From Anisodus tanguticus (taxonomy: Eukaryota; Streptophyta; Magnoliopsida; Solanales; Solanaceae): DNA of 64,000 nt. The stretch is taken from contig CM067555.1 of assembly GCA_034509755.1 (NCBI GenBank), forward strand, positions 8,750,142 to 8,814,141, in the 5' to 3' direction. The position numbers and the translations under genes are program-made. Below are positions 11,116-23,150 of this stretch, piece after piece. The stretch's first letter is position 1. Each line of letters starts with the position of its first letter. The notes under the pieces were generated by a model, which was given only the letters and a program-made list of their open reading frames with translations, made no database searches and was not told the origin of the DNA.

Positions 11116-12164
11116 TGTCGCACCCGTTTTTTACCTGCGGGTTCCGCGACGCGATGGGTCGATCGCCTCTGGATTGGACAAAAATGCTTGCTTGAGGAGT
11201 CGTCACCTAATTATTCTAAGGTGAATTAGGGCACCTGAATGTTAACTAAAAGCTGCAAAATAACTCCAATTTTGTAGTTTGCGAAACTAATGAAATTCTA
11301 GGTAAGGGTTCTTTATTATCCTAAAGGGAAGGGGTTAGGCATCCTTTAAGATCCGCTAACTTGCGGTTATCCGATCAAATTCAGGTTAATTGTTATGCTA
11401 ATAAAAATGGATGTTTTACACATATAAAAAATAATATTACAAGGTGTTAATAAAATGATGCATTTTGTACAAGTATGCATTTGTATGGCATTAATATACA
11501 TGTAAAGCTGGAAAAAAAATATAAGTATGCATTTGTATGAAAATTGATAAGAATGTATGCAAAGTGATTATTATGGGCAACGGGCCTAAAATTAGATAAA
11601 CTAACGATGGGTTTCCAGTTTTAGACTACCCTATTAATTAATTCTATGCCTACCTATTCTAAATATTTCAATAATTTCACGAGTACAATAATATTACAAT
11701 GCAGAATGAAAAAATAAAGCTGAATTAAAGAAAGTAAAAGACAACATCAAAAATAAATAATCTCCGAGGGGTATTTGCCTTCTTTGACTTTATCTTTGCA
11801 AGCTGTCTAGAATAAACTGTTAGAAACAATTGAATATACATAACTTCGGATCCGTATCCAAAACAATAAATGTTTTGATTACGGAGGGCTCAGACTTAAA
11901 TTTTGAAAAGATCATTCCAATCATGTCGTGGCTGCGAACATATGACTCGTTGGTCATTTTAGTTGCCTTGCCTACCGAACATATTGGTCTCTCGGGTGAA
12001 AAAGATTTAAGTTTCATCCTTGCCCAGAAGTTTTATTTTCCGTCTTTACAACTGTGGAGGCTTAAAAATCGACGGATATTTTTTCATCGGCCAATGTAGT
12101 ATTTAATTCAAATCAGTAAAATTTGTACCGAAACAGTGAAAAACATAAATTGAGAAATGAAGTC

Positions 12165-12860
12165 CGAAGGGACGCGGCCTCGAATTTAATTTCATCGGCC
12201 TAAGTGCGTATTAGTTAAGACAATAAAACAAGTAAAACAAAAAGATATCCGTCGCACGGATGTTAAAGAAACAATAAACAATTAAACAAAAAAGCGTGCG
12301 GCCTCGAATTTAATTTCATCGGCCTAAACGCAGTATTTAATTCAAAAACGGTAAACTAAAACAAAACAAAAAAAGCGAAATCGAGAAGCAATTTCCGAAA
12401 AGGCGCGATATTTAGTCTAAAACAATAAGACAAGGTAAAACAAGTAAATATTCATTGCACGGATGTTTAAAACAAGTAAACAATAAACATTAAACAGAGA
12501 AACAAACAAAAAAACGAGGCCTCGAATTTAATTTCATCGGCCTAAATGCGTATTTATATAAATCGTAAATCGTAAGACAATCCGTGCACGGATGTTTAAA
12601 ACAATAAACAGAAAACAGAGAAATGAAAAAAAGTGCGGCCTCGAATTTAATTTCATCGGCCTTAATGCAATATTAATAAAACAATAAAACTCAAAACAAG
12701 AAGATATCCGTTGTCCGGATACTTAAAACAAGAAACGAAAGCGAGAAAATAGAGAAACGAAACGAAAGAAAAGTGCGGCCTCGAATTTAATTTCATCGGC
12801 CTAAATACGTATTTATTTAAATCACTAAAACAAGAAGATATCCGTGTACGGATGTTTAAA
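12165..12860 (+). repeat. tandem array inside the giant LTR, ~120-bp unit
   Basis: A unit containing GCGGCCTCGAATTTAATTTC followed by ATCGGCCTAA recurs at about 12175, 12298, 12518, 12636 and 12776. It is interleaved with an ATCCGT-GCACGGATGTTTAAA block. Spacing is near 120 bp with some double spacing, so units were lost or diverged. Confidence 0.8.
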
Positions 12861-12894
12861 TGTCAAAATAAACCAACGAGTTAGCATTTAAAAC

Positions 12895-13540
12895 GTCCGA
12901 CCCGAATTCGAATTTTTACCCGACCCGGACAGAACAGTGATTGGATTTCGGGTCGACTCGACCCGGGATCAAACATTTTTTTTTTTGAATTTTCAGATAA
13001 TAAACAACAAGATATTAAAACACAAAATCTGGAAATTTATTCGAACCGGGTCGACCCGACCCGGAACAGTGATCCGACCCGAATCGAATATTTCAACCCG
13101 AATCAAATTCTTTCCAAATTTTCAGGTAACCAACAACACAATATAAACATACAAAAATCTGGAAATTAACCGACCCGGGTCAGTGACCCGCCCCGAATCG
13201 GATGTTTTCAACCCGAATCGATTTTCTTCCAAATTACAGATAACCAACAACACAATATAAACATACAAAAATTTGGAAATTAACCGACCCGGGTCAGTGA
13301 CCCGACCCGAATCGGATATTTTTCAACCCGAATCGATTTTCTCCAAATTTCAGGTAACAAATAGCAACAACACACATAAAACATAAAAATCTGGAAATGC
13401 ATTCAAACCGGGTCGACCCGACCCGGAACAACTTTTTTTCCAAATCTTCAGATAACCAACAAGAAGATATAAAAGCATAAAAATATGGAAAACTTACCTA
13501 AATCGGGTTGACCCGACCCGACCCGATAGTGAGCAAAAAA
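12895..13540 (+). repeat. second tandem array inside the giant LTR (CGACCC-rich)
   Basis: About five imperfect units combine a CCGGGTCGACCCGACCCGG-type palindromic block with AACCCGAATC, TTCAGGTAACCAACAACA and ACATACAAAAATCTGGAAATT. The repeated short palindromes (GGGTCGACCC) stand out from the AT-rich surroundings. Confidence 0.75.
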
Positions 13541-14676
13541 AAGCAAAATAATATCCGATTTCCGACATAAGCTCCGACCAAAACTCCCTATTTTCGGACA
13601 AAAAATCCACAAAACGACCCCCAAAACAGTGAACGAAAATGGGGTATTTATAGATGGGTTTCGGATTTTGGGGGTGTAGGTATGGGTGAAGTGATGGGTG
13701 CGGCGTAGTGGTGTTAGGGTGGTGTCGGCGTCGTGGTGTTAGGGTAGTGGTGTGTGCGGCGGCGGGTGTTAGGGTGGTGGTGTGTGCGGCGAGGTGACCG
13801 GCGACGTGGGGTCGCCGGTATGAGGTGTGGGATCGTGTCGTAGGGGGGTCGTGTCGGGTGTGGGGGTGTGCGGCTGATGGGTGTTTTAGGGTGAAGGAGA
13901 GAGTTTGGTTGAGAGAGATATATGGAATGAAAATGTTTTGTTGTAGGGTTTTGGTTTAAAGGGGGGAAATAAAGGGGATTTGGGCGGTTGGGCCGATGGG
14001 TATGGGTTGGACCGGTTGGGTCGGGAGTTGGGCCAAGGGATTTCGGGTGGGCCGATTTTGGATTTGGGAGATTTGGTTTGAGGGGTAAAGGGAAATAAGG
14101 GGAAAGAGAATTGGGCTTTGGTTTGGATGATTTTGTTAGGTTAGTAGGGTGTTTTAATTTTGTGGGTTGGGGTATAAGGGAATGGGTTGTTGGGCCTTGG
14201 ACGAAATGGGTTTTGGGCTGAAAATGTTGGGCTGTTTTGGTTGGGTCCGAAAATGGGGTTTTGTTTTGGGGGAATTGTTTTGGGTTATGTAGAAATTGTT
14301 TTGGGTTGGGGAAATAAATGGGTTATGAGTTTAAAATATAAAAAGGGGTTTAATTATAAAGCATTGCAAAATTTATAAATTGTAAAGATGATAATGTGAT
14401 AAAATGTAATATTTGTGAAATGCTTGATGCTTAAAATAAAAAAATAAAAAAATAAAAATGCAATGCCGTTTTGCGAAAATAAAATAACATATAATATAAG
14501 GATAAAAGTATGCTTGTGATATAAAAATGCAAATGACAAACAAAAATGCAAATAATAATAATAATAATAATATATATACATAGATATGTCTATATTTTAA
14601 AATTGTTTTAAAGTGTCAAAAATATTAAAAATTGCAAATAAAATCCAAAAAGATAGGACAAAATTGGGTGTCAACA

Positions 14677-14960
14677 CTACCTATTTGTGCCACCTTCACT
14701 TTATAACCATTAGGCAGAATTATCAATAAAGAATAGGGTAAGGTCACTATATTGACTAATAAAGATTTGTTACAGGTCATGTTGTTTGATGCACCAGAGT
14801 CTAATATCCAAGAGTCATCTTTGTTTTTGAAGTATACACAAGATAACTTGCCAAAGTCAATAGAGGAAGTGCAGACAATGATACCTGCAAACTAACCTAA
14901 ACCATTGGCAAGATTCATGTTGGAAGTTTCTCCTCCATTTCCATGTTGAAACTGCTGCAA
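14677..14960 (-). pseudogene. pol: copia protease remnant
   Basis: The minus strand near 14780-14825 reads SWILDSGASNNMTC, the aspartic protease active site of copia elements (DSGA form). The frame then runs into the insertion point of the giant solo LTR and resumes at 11115 on the other side. Confidence 0.82.
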
Positions 14961-14998
14961 CATGTTCATAAGTTGTCCATATTATTCTCTGCTAATAC

Positions 14999-15960
14999 TC
15001 ACACATAAATTGTCACCTTTATCACCTTACTCATCCCATTTAACTGACATGACCTTAGAGGACGGTCAATGTACATTAGCCATAATTCTCTTCCCCTTGT
15101 CTGTTCTATAATTTTGATTGTTCTTATTTTGATAATTGTTCTGATATGAGTTTTGGTATGTATTTTAATGATAACCAGAGTTATTTCTAGAAGGTGCTTG
15201 GGTAGGATACCTATGCAACTTAGAGCATATATTCTTGGTATGACTAGATCATTTACAATGCTCACACATCACCCTTAGCTTAGAATTGATTTGGCTAGTA
15301 CTACTATGATAATAGTTTGTTCTGTAATCGGTCTACCTCTGCATATTGGCATTCATTGCAGTAGGTACATTAACATTCATTGAGGCGGACTCCCTAAACA
15401 ATTGGTTCTTAGGTTTGATTTCCCTTTCTTTTTCATCTTGAACTAGCGGGAAAAATGCTTGAGCCAATGAAGGCAGTGGATTCATCATAAGGATGCTCCA
15501 ACGAATTACTATATAAACCTCATCAATCCCATGAGGAATCGAATCAACCTTCTATCCCATTCTGATTTATGAAGATTATCCTGGGCACCACATGCGCAGT
15601 TACAATAACATTGTATTTTTGCTTGTAAAGTGCTAATCTCTTCCCAGAGTTTCTTTATTCGAGTGTAATAAGTTGTGATATCGAGAGTACCTTGAGAAAG
15701 GTCATTTATCTCCTTTTGAATCTGATGCAGCTTTGCATCGTTCATTTGTTCATATCAATCATTCAATTATTTCCACAATTCAACAGAGTCGTTCACATAC
15801 TCGACACTATCTTCAATATCCTTTGTAAGAGAATTAAGAATCCACGAGGTGACCATATCATCGCACCTCTCCCACTGTCGATATTGCGGTGAATCCAAAT
15901 CTGGTCTCCTACACTCGCCATTGACGATGAACCCTAGTTTATTCTTCACAAACAGACACG
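14999..15960 (-). pseudogene. gag: copia Gag with CCHC knuckle, degenerate
   Basis: The minus strand gives KNKLGFIVNGECRRPD and WERCDDMVTSWILNSL (15767-15949), then KLHQIQKEINDLSQG and YYTRIKKLWEEISTL (15509-15745). Near 15210-15270 it has a zinc knuckle of the form CX2CX4HX4C, interrupted by a stop codon. This is a different Gag type from the knuckle-less ones elsewhere in the window. The N-terminal part expected before KNKLGF is missing where the nested solo LTR begins. Confidence 0.85.
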
Positions 15961-16045
15961 AAAATTTTGTTTGTTTTCTTCAGCAAGTCGATTAATGGCC
16001 GTTTAGAGAGGTTGATTTATGGTCATTAACAACCCCTCTCTAAAT

Positions 16046-17108
16046 TGTTGGAAATTTGCCTTTGGCGAGGAGATGCGTCCACCCATCTTTGATGAATTAA
16101 ACACTAGTGTTCCGCATGTTGGAGACTTTGTCTCTTCACACATGCATAATATACTAAGTGAGTAGATGACCGTATGGCCAAGAATCGTCAAGTTTCATTG
16201 AGAAATGAAAGAGATATTGGTCCACGAAGTAAGGTGTTTGAGGCATGGAAATATGGTGTGGGACAAATCTACCACATCGGTGGGAAAAGGAAGAATTGCT
16301 CTCTTTATAAGTCTCTAAAGTGGTAAAGGGTTTGGGACCCCAAGGGGTATCCCATGTGTTTAAAGGAGGGAGGACCTCGATGTGCTTGGGTTCAAGGCTA
16401 ATCCCACACGCGCGCCACCGCCACCCGCCCGTCCCGTCCGGGCTCGGGCTGTGGGCTGTGACTTTCTGCCTTTCTGCCTACCGTTTGGGGCTGTTTTCTG
16501 GAGTATTAACCAGCCATTGCTTTATATTGATGTCTTTTGGCTCAATTATGTTACACATTTTTTTCAGTCACGAAAAACAGTGCACTAACAGTTTACAAAC
16601 AGAAAAATGCAACACAAAACAGTGACGAAAAACACTGCAAAACAGTGACGAAAACTGTTGACAAAAACAGTGAGCAAACCCTCACATATACACAAGATAT
16701 ACACAACAGAGACACACTATATACACAGAGACAAAACAGAAGAGAAAACAGAAACTATTCCTTCCTTTTTCATATCTTCAGCAAGTCGATTCATATTTGT
16801 TTTCTTCGTCATGCTCAACCTATTGGCTTTGTAGCGTTGAGATTAAAGTGTTATTTTATCTTGGGAGACTCAACAGAGGGCAATCACTCGACTCAACACA
16901 CAACTTTGTAACCATCGAGATTTAGTTATTTCTTGATTTCAGGTTATTAAGATTCAAGACACAACAAGCTTGCGGCATTTTTGAAGATTGGCCTATTTGT
17001 TCAACAAGATTCAATTTCTGAATATTGAATATTTGTTAATCCTTTCGAATACTTGTAATAGTTATTTACTTCTCATACTGCTTTATAAAGTACAATAGAG
17101 TACCAACA
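16046..17108 (+). repeat. solo LTR, family 'TGTTGGAAATT', copy C, nested in copia
   Basis: It starts TGTTGGAAATTTGCC and ends GTACCAACA (1,063 bp). It sits between gag and the leader of the copia element. It lacks the TTTGGTCCCTGAAG tandem units of copies A and B and is closer to copy E (28364-29241). The flanks TAAAT and TTTGT do not match. Together with the missing gag N-terminus on its left side, this suggests a flanking deletion after insertion. Confidence 0.85.
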
Positions 17109-17240
17109 TTTGTATGACTGAAATACACTAAGAATCAAATGATTTGAACAGAAATTGAACCAAATCAATCGACAAAGATGAAGAACAAATTAATTGAATC
17201 GATGAATAAGCGTCGAGGACTCGTAATCGATATTATCCTT

Positions 17241-17252
17241 GCTCTGATATCA
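17241..17252 (-). other. primer-binding site (tRNA-iMet), one mismatch
   Basis: The minus strand reads TGATATCAGAGC right after the 5' LTR, one base away from TGGTATCAGAGC. Confidence 0.8.
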
Positions 17253-17571
17253 TGTTAAGACTTACAATTCAATCAAAGGTTGAGCTCAAAGCTCCAAGAA
17301 AAAATAACAATGGCAGACTGAGGTCTGCTCTAAGTCGGTTAAAGGTAGAGAGAACAAAATAATGAACATTGAATTTGGAGAATGAAAAACTGATTTCATT
17401 CTATCTATGTGTAAGTGTATATATACATGAGCAAAACAAATAAAAATATCTAACTCCTAATGTACCGCGGGCAGATGACCACTAACAAACTAACTCACTA
17501 TACTCTAACAAACTTAACAAATTATCTAAACTAATTCAGCTAATGATAATAATTAGATAGTAATCTCAACA
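17253..17571 (-). repeat. 5' LTR of the composite copia element
   Basis: 319 bp, plus-strand view TGTTAAGACTTAC to AATCTCAACA, matching 7393-7727. It begins TGTTGAGATT on the minus strand, so the canonical end is preserved here. Confidence 0.88.
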
Positions 17572-17596
17572 AATATAACTCCTATATTATTAGATA

Positions 17597-17838
17597 CTCC
17601 TTCCGTTTCAAAAAGATTGTATGGACTTAACACAAAGTTTAAGAAAGTAGAGAAGACTTTTGAATCTTGTGGTCTTAAATTAAAGATGTGTTGAATATAC
17701 AAAAATGACTTTTAATCTTGTGATCTTAAACATGTCATGTGGAAAGTTGGAATGAAAGAGTTTTCAAAAAAAGAAAGAGACATTCTTTTTTAAACATACT
17801 AAAAAGAAAAGTAGATAAATATTTTAAAACATCGGGAG
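17597..17838. mobile_element. Stowaway-like MITE, 242 bp
   Basis: The ends read CTCCTTCCGTTTC and, inverted, CTCCCGATGTTTTAAAA, with TA on both sides (17595-17596 and 17839-17840). This is the Tc1/mariner-type signature of plant 'CTCCCTCCGT' MITEs. No coding capacity. Confidence 0.72.
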
Positions 17839-17978
17839 TATTATTCTTATTACGATCCAAGTGGGAGCTATAATCAGCATATGACCAATTTAAGAAAGAA
17901 GGCATCTGAAAGGCCAATAACTATCTCACAGGTATTCTAGTGGTAAAATTGACTACGTGGCTCTATACCTATTAGGGA

Positions 17979-18766
17979 TATGGATGGCAACGGATCGGAT
18001 CTGGACCGGATCCTACTAGATCCAGATCCAGATCCGTTTTTCATACCTGAATCTAGATCCATCTGGTCCATAAAAATCATATTCAAATCCGAATCCATCG
18101 GATCTACCGGATCCACGGATCAGATCTGGATCCACATGTAAAAAAATTTGTCTTGCTAAGAATATTTTTTTGAATTGACAAACGATTTTTACTTAGCTAA
18201 CAGTTTACTGTGTTTCAATTTTGAAATGTTCATATGAGATATTTTGTTCGTTGTCTCGTTTTGATTGTGAGCTATTAATTGAAAATGTTGGACAATGACA
18301 ATAATTGTGGAAAATGCCGACTAGTATTTCCACAATGCAGAACTTGCATGTGCTTGAAATCTTCACAAATGAAGTGAATATAATTTTAACTACTTGTCTA
18401 TGGAGATGTTAGTCATTCACTAATATAACATTGATTTTATTATCGAAATTACTTCTTTATTTTTTGGTTTTTGAGTTAACGTAGGGATAAATTAAACTTG
18501 TTTTGAGAATTAAACTTGCAAGGACGTACTTAGCAATTTTAAGAAAATACTTATAAAATTACATTCTAGGTTATGAATATATTTAATAAAAAATGGATCC
18601 ACGGGTCGGATCTGGACCGGATACGGATCTCAAATACAAGATCCAGATCTGATCCGTCAGAAATGGATCCGGGTCCGATCCGGATCCGTCGAGTCCAAAT
18701 TTTGATGATCCATATCCTATAAAACGGATTTGGATCCACCGGGTCCAGAATCCACTGCTATCTCTA
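17979..18766. mobile_element. non-autonomous hAT-like element, 788 bp, 8-bp target duplication
   Basis: The perfect 8-bp duplication ATTAGGGA (17971-17978 and 18767-18774) flanks inverted ends TATGGATGGCAACGGATC and TAGAGATAGCAGTGGATT (reverse complement), which match at about 12 of 18 positions. Both subterminal ~170-bp zones are packed with GGATCC/GATCTGG motifs in inverted arrangement; the centre is AT-rich. An 8-bp duplication with GGATGGCAA-like ends fits hAT MITEs. No transposase frame is present. Confidence 0.82.
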
Positions 18767-18774
18767 ATTAGGGA

Positions 18775-19411
18775 TGGAAAAAAAAGCAAAGTAAAAAGTA
18801 TGTCCCATGGCATCCAAGTTAGATTACTGAAATGAAAAATTGAGCAACTACTAAAATGGAGTTGCAAAGGGTATTATATAACCTAGTCAATTAAACCACA
18901 TATTAACTTATCTTAAATAGCATATAGTAATCATCTTAATATACATACTTAGTATAACCATAGTCCATACTCCATACGTGCATAAGCTAAGCACCCAATT
19001 CCATACTAAGTATAACAAATTGTTGAGGATTTAGATTGTAAGTACATGGAGTGAAGAGTGATCACTCTAGAGCAACTTGTTTTAGTATCGCTGTCTAATC
19101 AAAATTAAAACATAAAGTACTCCCACGTGACAGGCGAGGGCTCACCGTGAAACTTGTCTCGATTTAACGAGTTAACAGTGGCAGATGCCGTTTTTGTGAT
19201 GCTGGTTCAACCGATCCCAATATTTTCAGCACATAATTTAAATATTTGTGTGAAAATCACTAAATTAATAAATATTTAATCTGAATTTATAATTTTAAAA
19301 GTAAGTGATGAGTTAGTGCTAAAAATCTTGAAGGTTAATTTTATCAAATTTAAATTATGAATCCGCTAGGCTATGTATCATACGATATAGCTCAAACAGT
19401 TGTAGTTTCAG
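18775..19411. other. spacer, nothing recognised
   Basis: AT-rich DNA without supported genes. Confidence 0.5.
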
Positions 19412-19433
19412 GAACTTCCAATTTATATATTCA

Positions 19434-19833
19434 TGAAAGAAATAATCCCCTTTATTATTTTCATTAATTGAAAGGCTATATATACAAGTTACATATTTCC
19501 ATAATAGGAAAAATCCTTTTCCTATTCTACTTCTAAATCCTTATTCTACCATAATTCTAACTATACAATTATGGTAAGTGTATAACACTAATTAAGGTAT
19601 CCTTTTCCTTACAATATACTACAACTATATATACCATATATACAATAACACATCAATTGGAGCTCTTGTGCAAAGTGGCCGAAAGCCCATCGCTTTAATA
19701 TCTCGTAAAAAGCCCACCGCTTTACTATCCTTTGGATGGCCGAAAGCCCACTCGCTTTGCTAGTGATATATATATGTGATATACACTTCTTTGTATATTC
19801 GGTGTATATCACATGTATATTGCTCGTTTAACA
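19434..19833 (-). repeat. 3' LTR of the complete copia element
   Basis: Plus-strand view TGAAAGAAATAATCCCC to CTCGTTTAACA. The first ~240 bp appear identical to the 5' LTR, while the U3 half differs at many sites. U3 holds an 11-bp inverted repeat, GTGATATACAC / GTGTATATCAC, near 19773-19812. Confidence 0.93.
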
Positions 19834-19842
19834 CACCCCCGC
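19834..19842 (-). other. polypurine tract
   Basis: The minus strand reads GCGGGGGTG directly before the U3 start TGTTAAAC. Confidence 0.8.
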
Positions 19843-19891
19843 TTGATCATAGCGGGCGGTTTTCGAACACCGAGATCTGTCCCTAAAATCT

Positions 19892-21350
19892 TCAAAGAGA
19901 ACCGTGGTAGACCCTTTGTAAAGATGTCGCAATTTGATAACGAGACGGGACATGGCATACGCGAACTTGACCCTTTGCAACCTTTTCACGGACAAAGTGA
20001 ATGTCCATTTCGATATGCTTGGTGCGTTGGTGTTGAACGGGGTTACCTGAAAGGTAGATGGCACTAATGTTATCGCAATATACCAAGGTTGCCTTCTGAA
20101 TGGGACAATGAAGCTCCAAAAGCAAATTACGTAGCCAACATGATTCGGAGACCAAATTCGCTACCCCTCGATATTCTGCCTCTGCACTTGAGTGTGATAG
20201 AGTTGCCTGACGCTTTGCCGACCAGGAGACAAAGTTGTTGCCAAGGAACATACAGTAGCCAGAAGTCGACCGTCTGGGGTCGGGACAACCACCCCAATCA
20301 GCATCCGTGTAAGAGACAAGTGTGGATGTAGATGAAGGATACAAGTGCAACCCATAGTCTAGTGTCCCCTGAATATACCGAATGATGAGTTTGATTGCAT
20401 TCATGTGCTCAACTCTGGGATCATGCATGAATAAATACACCTGCTGAACCGCATACGTAATATCTGGTCTGGTAAATGTAAGATACTGGAAGGCCCCTGC
20501 AAGACTGCGTAGCGGGTCGGGTCCTCGTATGGTGCACCTGCTGCGGCACTTAGCTTTGGGTTTGCATCAACTGGCGTAGAAGTGGACTTACAGGATGACA
20601 TATCAGCCCTCTCTATAATCTCAGCAGCATACTTTCATTGAGACAAAAACAAGCCCCCTGAATGACGCTTGACGGCAATCCCCAAAAAATAACTCAACGG
20701 CCCTAAGTCCTTCATAGCAAATTCAGAAGTGAGCATGGCCATGATAGACTGGCGCAAAGCATCGGAGGAGGCAGTCAGGATGATATCATCCACATATAAC
20801 AGAAAATAGGCCAATGACGAACCACAGCGGTAGATGAACAAAGAATTATCTGACCTGCTGTGAGTGAACCCAATAGTCGAAACAAAATCAGCAAATCGTG
20901 TATACCAGGCACGTGGAGATTGCTTAAGCCCATATAATGACTTCTTCAACAAACAGACATGATGAGGGCGGTTGGGATCCCTGAAACCCAACGGCTGATG
21001 CATATAGACTGTTTCCTTGAGATCACCATGTAGAAAAGCATTCTTGACATCCAACCGATGAATCGGCCAAGTCTTTGAAAGAGCCAAGCTAAGTACGGTG
21101 CGAATGGTAGCCGGTTTGACCACCGGACTAAACGTCTCACCACAATCAATACCAACTCGCCGAGTCTTACCATCACCAACAAGTCGCGCCTTATGCCGAG
21201 CAAAGGACCCATCTGAATTCTCCTTATGAGCAAAAATTCACATAGACCTGATAATATTAATATCATATGGACGGGGCACCAACTCCCACGTCTTATTATC
21301 AATAAGAGCATTATATTCATCAGTCATAGCAATTTTCCAATTAGGGTCAT
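19892..21350 (-). pseudogene. pol: copia RT and RNase H, broken by a stop and frameshifts
   Basis: RT block 20635-21123: LDVKNAFLHGDLKETVYM, KSLYGLKQSPRAWYTRF, the catalytic LLYVDDIILTAS and LGPLSYFLG. A stop follows GGLFLSQ, the frame resumes at 20401-20601, then shifts again. RNase H block 19892-20440: YTDADWGGCPD, TSGYCMFLG, RQATLSHSSAEAEYRG and HQRTKHIEMDIHFVREKV, before a last frameshift near the polypurine tract. The RT N-terminus (21200-21350) reads in another frame. Confidence 0.92.
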
Positions 21351-23150
21351 TTAATGCGGACACGGGATTGCGGGGCAAGGGGGATTTAGAGACATCAGAA
21401 TGTAAATTAAAATGTCTTTTAGGTGTAAAAATACCCCGCTGACTACGAGTGACCGGTCTATGACTCGAGGAAGAATTGATGGAATTTTGGAAATTTTCTG
21501 GGCTCGGGACGGACTGGCCAGCAGGCAGTGGGCCTGCTGGCCCAAATCGGTACAGTGGAATCGGATTCGGAGCGGTTCCGAGGTGGGGTGGGCGAGCCCG
21601 CTTGCCGGAACTGTTCCGGTGGCTGGATTGTGTGAGTGTGGCGGTACTGTTGGTCCAGCGGGCAGTGGGCCCGCTGGAGGATTTTGGGTACGGGAGATAG
21701 CCGAAAAATTCTGAATAATATACGGGGATATTTGGTCATCCAAAAAATTATATGACTTAGGTTCGGGAGTATGAACTTTCGTAAATGGGAATTGAGTTTC
21801 ATCAAAAATGACATGGCGATTGATTATGATTTTCCTGGAGGATAAATCAAAACACTTATAACCACGATGATTTGACGGATAACTCAAAAAAACACACGGG
21901 GTAGACCGAGCCTGAAGTTTGTTAATTGTGGTGGATGGGAATAATGGATAACACAAGCACCCAAAAATCCGAAGGTGAGAATAAGAAGGGTTCTTATTAT
22001 ATAGGATTTTGAGGGGGGAAGAATATGTCAGACCTTTAGACAGAATTATGTTAAGAAGGTAAGTGGCCATTTGTAGAGCATGATGCCAAAAATATGGAGG
22101 TATGGAGGCATGTATTAGGAGAGTTCGGACAATGTTATTTATGGAACGAATTTTGCGTTCGGCTTTCCCATTTTGTGAAGATGTATGAGGACATGAAAAA
22201 CGAAAATTTATTCCATGAGTAGCACAAAATTCGCGAAACTCCCTATTGTCATACTCTTTCCCATTATCACATTGAATATTTTTTATTTCTCTTTCGAATT
22301 GAGTACGAATGAACGCTCTAAATTTTATGAAGGCGGAAAACACTTGTGATTTATTCGCAATTGGAAACGTCCACAAAAATCTAGAATAATCATCTAAAAA
22401 GAGAACATAATATCGATGACCCATTGAACTAAGAATAGGAGATGTCCATAAGTCGCTATGAATAATGTCAAATGGCATAGAAGTATGATAAGTGGAGTCT
22501 ACAAATGACAACTTAACAATTTTTCCTAATGAACAAGACTGACAAATTGGAGTACGACTCATACCCTTACAAGAAATAAAGCTATTTTTATCTAAAGCTG
22601 ATAAAATAGAAGATCCCGGATGACCCGACGAGCATGCCACATGGAAGGAGAGATGGGCCGCAAAAGTCGAAGGCAAGGCTGGACTCGATGCACTGAAACC
22701 GGGCATGATAGGATACAGATCCCCCCTACTATCACACATCATGAGATGACTCCCCGTCTTGAAATCCTTCACAGAGAAACCGAAAGGATCAAATTCAACA
22801 GAAACAGAATTGTCATTTGTGAACTTTCGGACAGACACTAAATTTTTAATCAATTTAGGAGCATGTAAAGTATTTTTCAAGAGGAGAGGTGGATTGGGGG
22901 GAGACAACGTTTTCTGACCATACCCTAGAATTGGAATAGAACTACCATTACCAATAATTATCCCCCGAGGGGTGCTCAAATTGGAATAAGATGAGAGAGT
23001 ACCTGATTCGGAAGTCATGTGAGTAGTGGCCCCGGTGTCCATGTACCAATTTGGGTCCGGTTGAGTCAATCCCAATGTGTGCATCGCGGCCTCGATATCG
23101 GTCTGAGTGGGGCCTGCTGCATGATGGGCTTGCGGAGGTCTGGGCCCAAG
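21351..23150 (-). pseudogene. pol: copia protease and integrase
   Basis: The open frame contains the protease site NWYMDTGATTHMTS. It then has the integrase zinc region, where the usual WHxRLGH is degraded to FHVACSSGHPG before CQSC. The catalytic core follows with DIIHSDLWTSP, CDNGKEYDN and the glutamate in SSQNGKAERK (D,D,E triad present). The GKAERKIRSINNIVRTLL and FGCLCYPLFPSTT blocks follow. The C-terminal linker is Pro/Gly/Ala-rich and its frame breaks near 21480. Frame continues upstream into gag only after a frameshift. Confidence 0.92.

Larger units (their letters stand above)
11116..14676 (+). repeat. 3.56-kb solo LTR, probably gypsy-type, with perfect target duplication
   Basis: It starts TGTCGCACCCG and ends GGGTGTCAACA. 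The 5-bp duplication CTACC flanks it (11111-11115 and 14677-14681). Removing it restores continuity of the copia coding region between protease and integrase. It contains two tandem-repeat arrays (separate entries) and a GC-rich GGGTTGGGCC zone (13660-14330). There are no protein domains, primer site or polypurine tract. Giant LTRs with this kind of start are known from Ogre/Tat gypsy elements; that assignment is inference. The plus orientation is nominal. Confidence 0.85.
7393..17571 (-). mobile_element. composite old Ty1/copia element with nested solo LTRs
   Basis: LTRs at 7393-7727 (3') and 17253-17571 (5') face the minus strand. The flanks AATAC (7388-7392) and AATAT (17572-17576) match at 4 of 5 bases as an aged target duplication. 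Between them, in minus-strand order, are a primer site, a disturbed leader, gag with a CCHC knuckle, protease, integrase, RT and RNase H, then a polypurine tract. The order PR-IN-RT-RH defines copia. Two foreign solo LTRs sit inside (16046-17108 and 11116-14676). Without them the element is about 5.5 kb. All coding parts are broken. Confidence 0.9.

Noticed and set aside
12165..13540. Regularly spaced repeats resembling an array
   Set aside because: Units are ~120 bp without repeat-spacer architecture, inside a plant LTR; not a CRISPR.
21412..21714. 100-codon plus frame rich in Gly/Arg/Trp
   Set aside because: Antisense of the Pro/Gly-rich copia pol linker.
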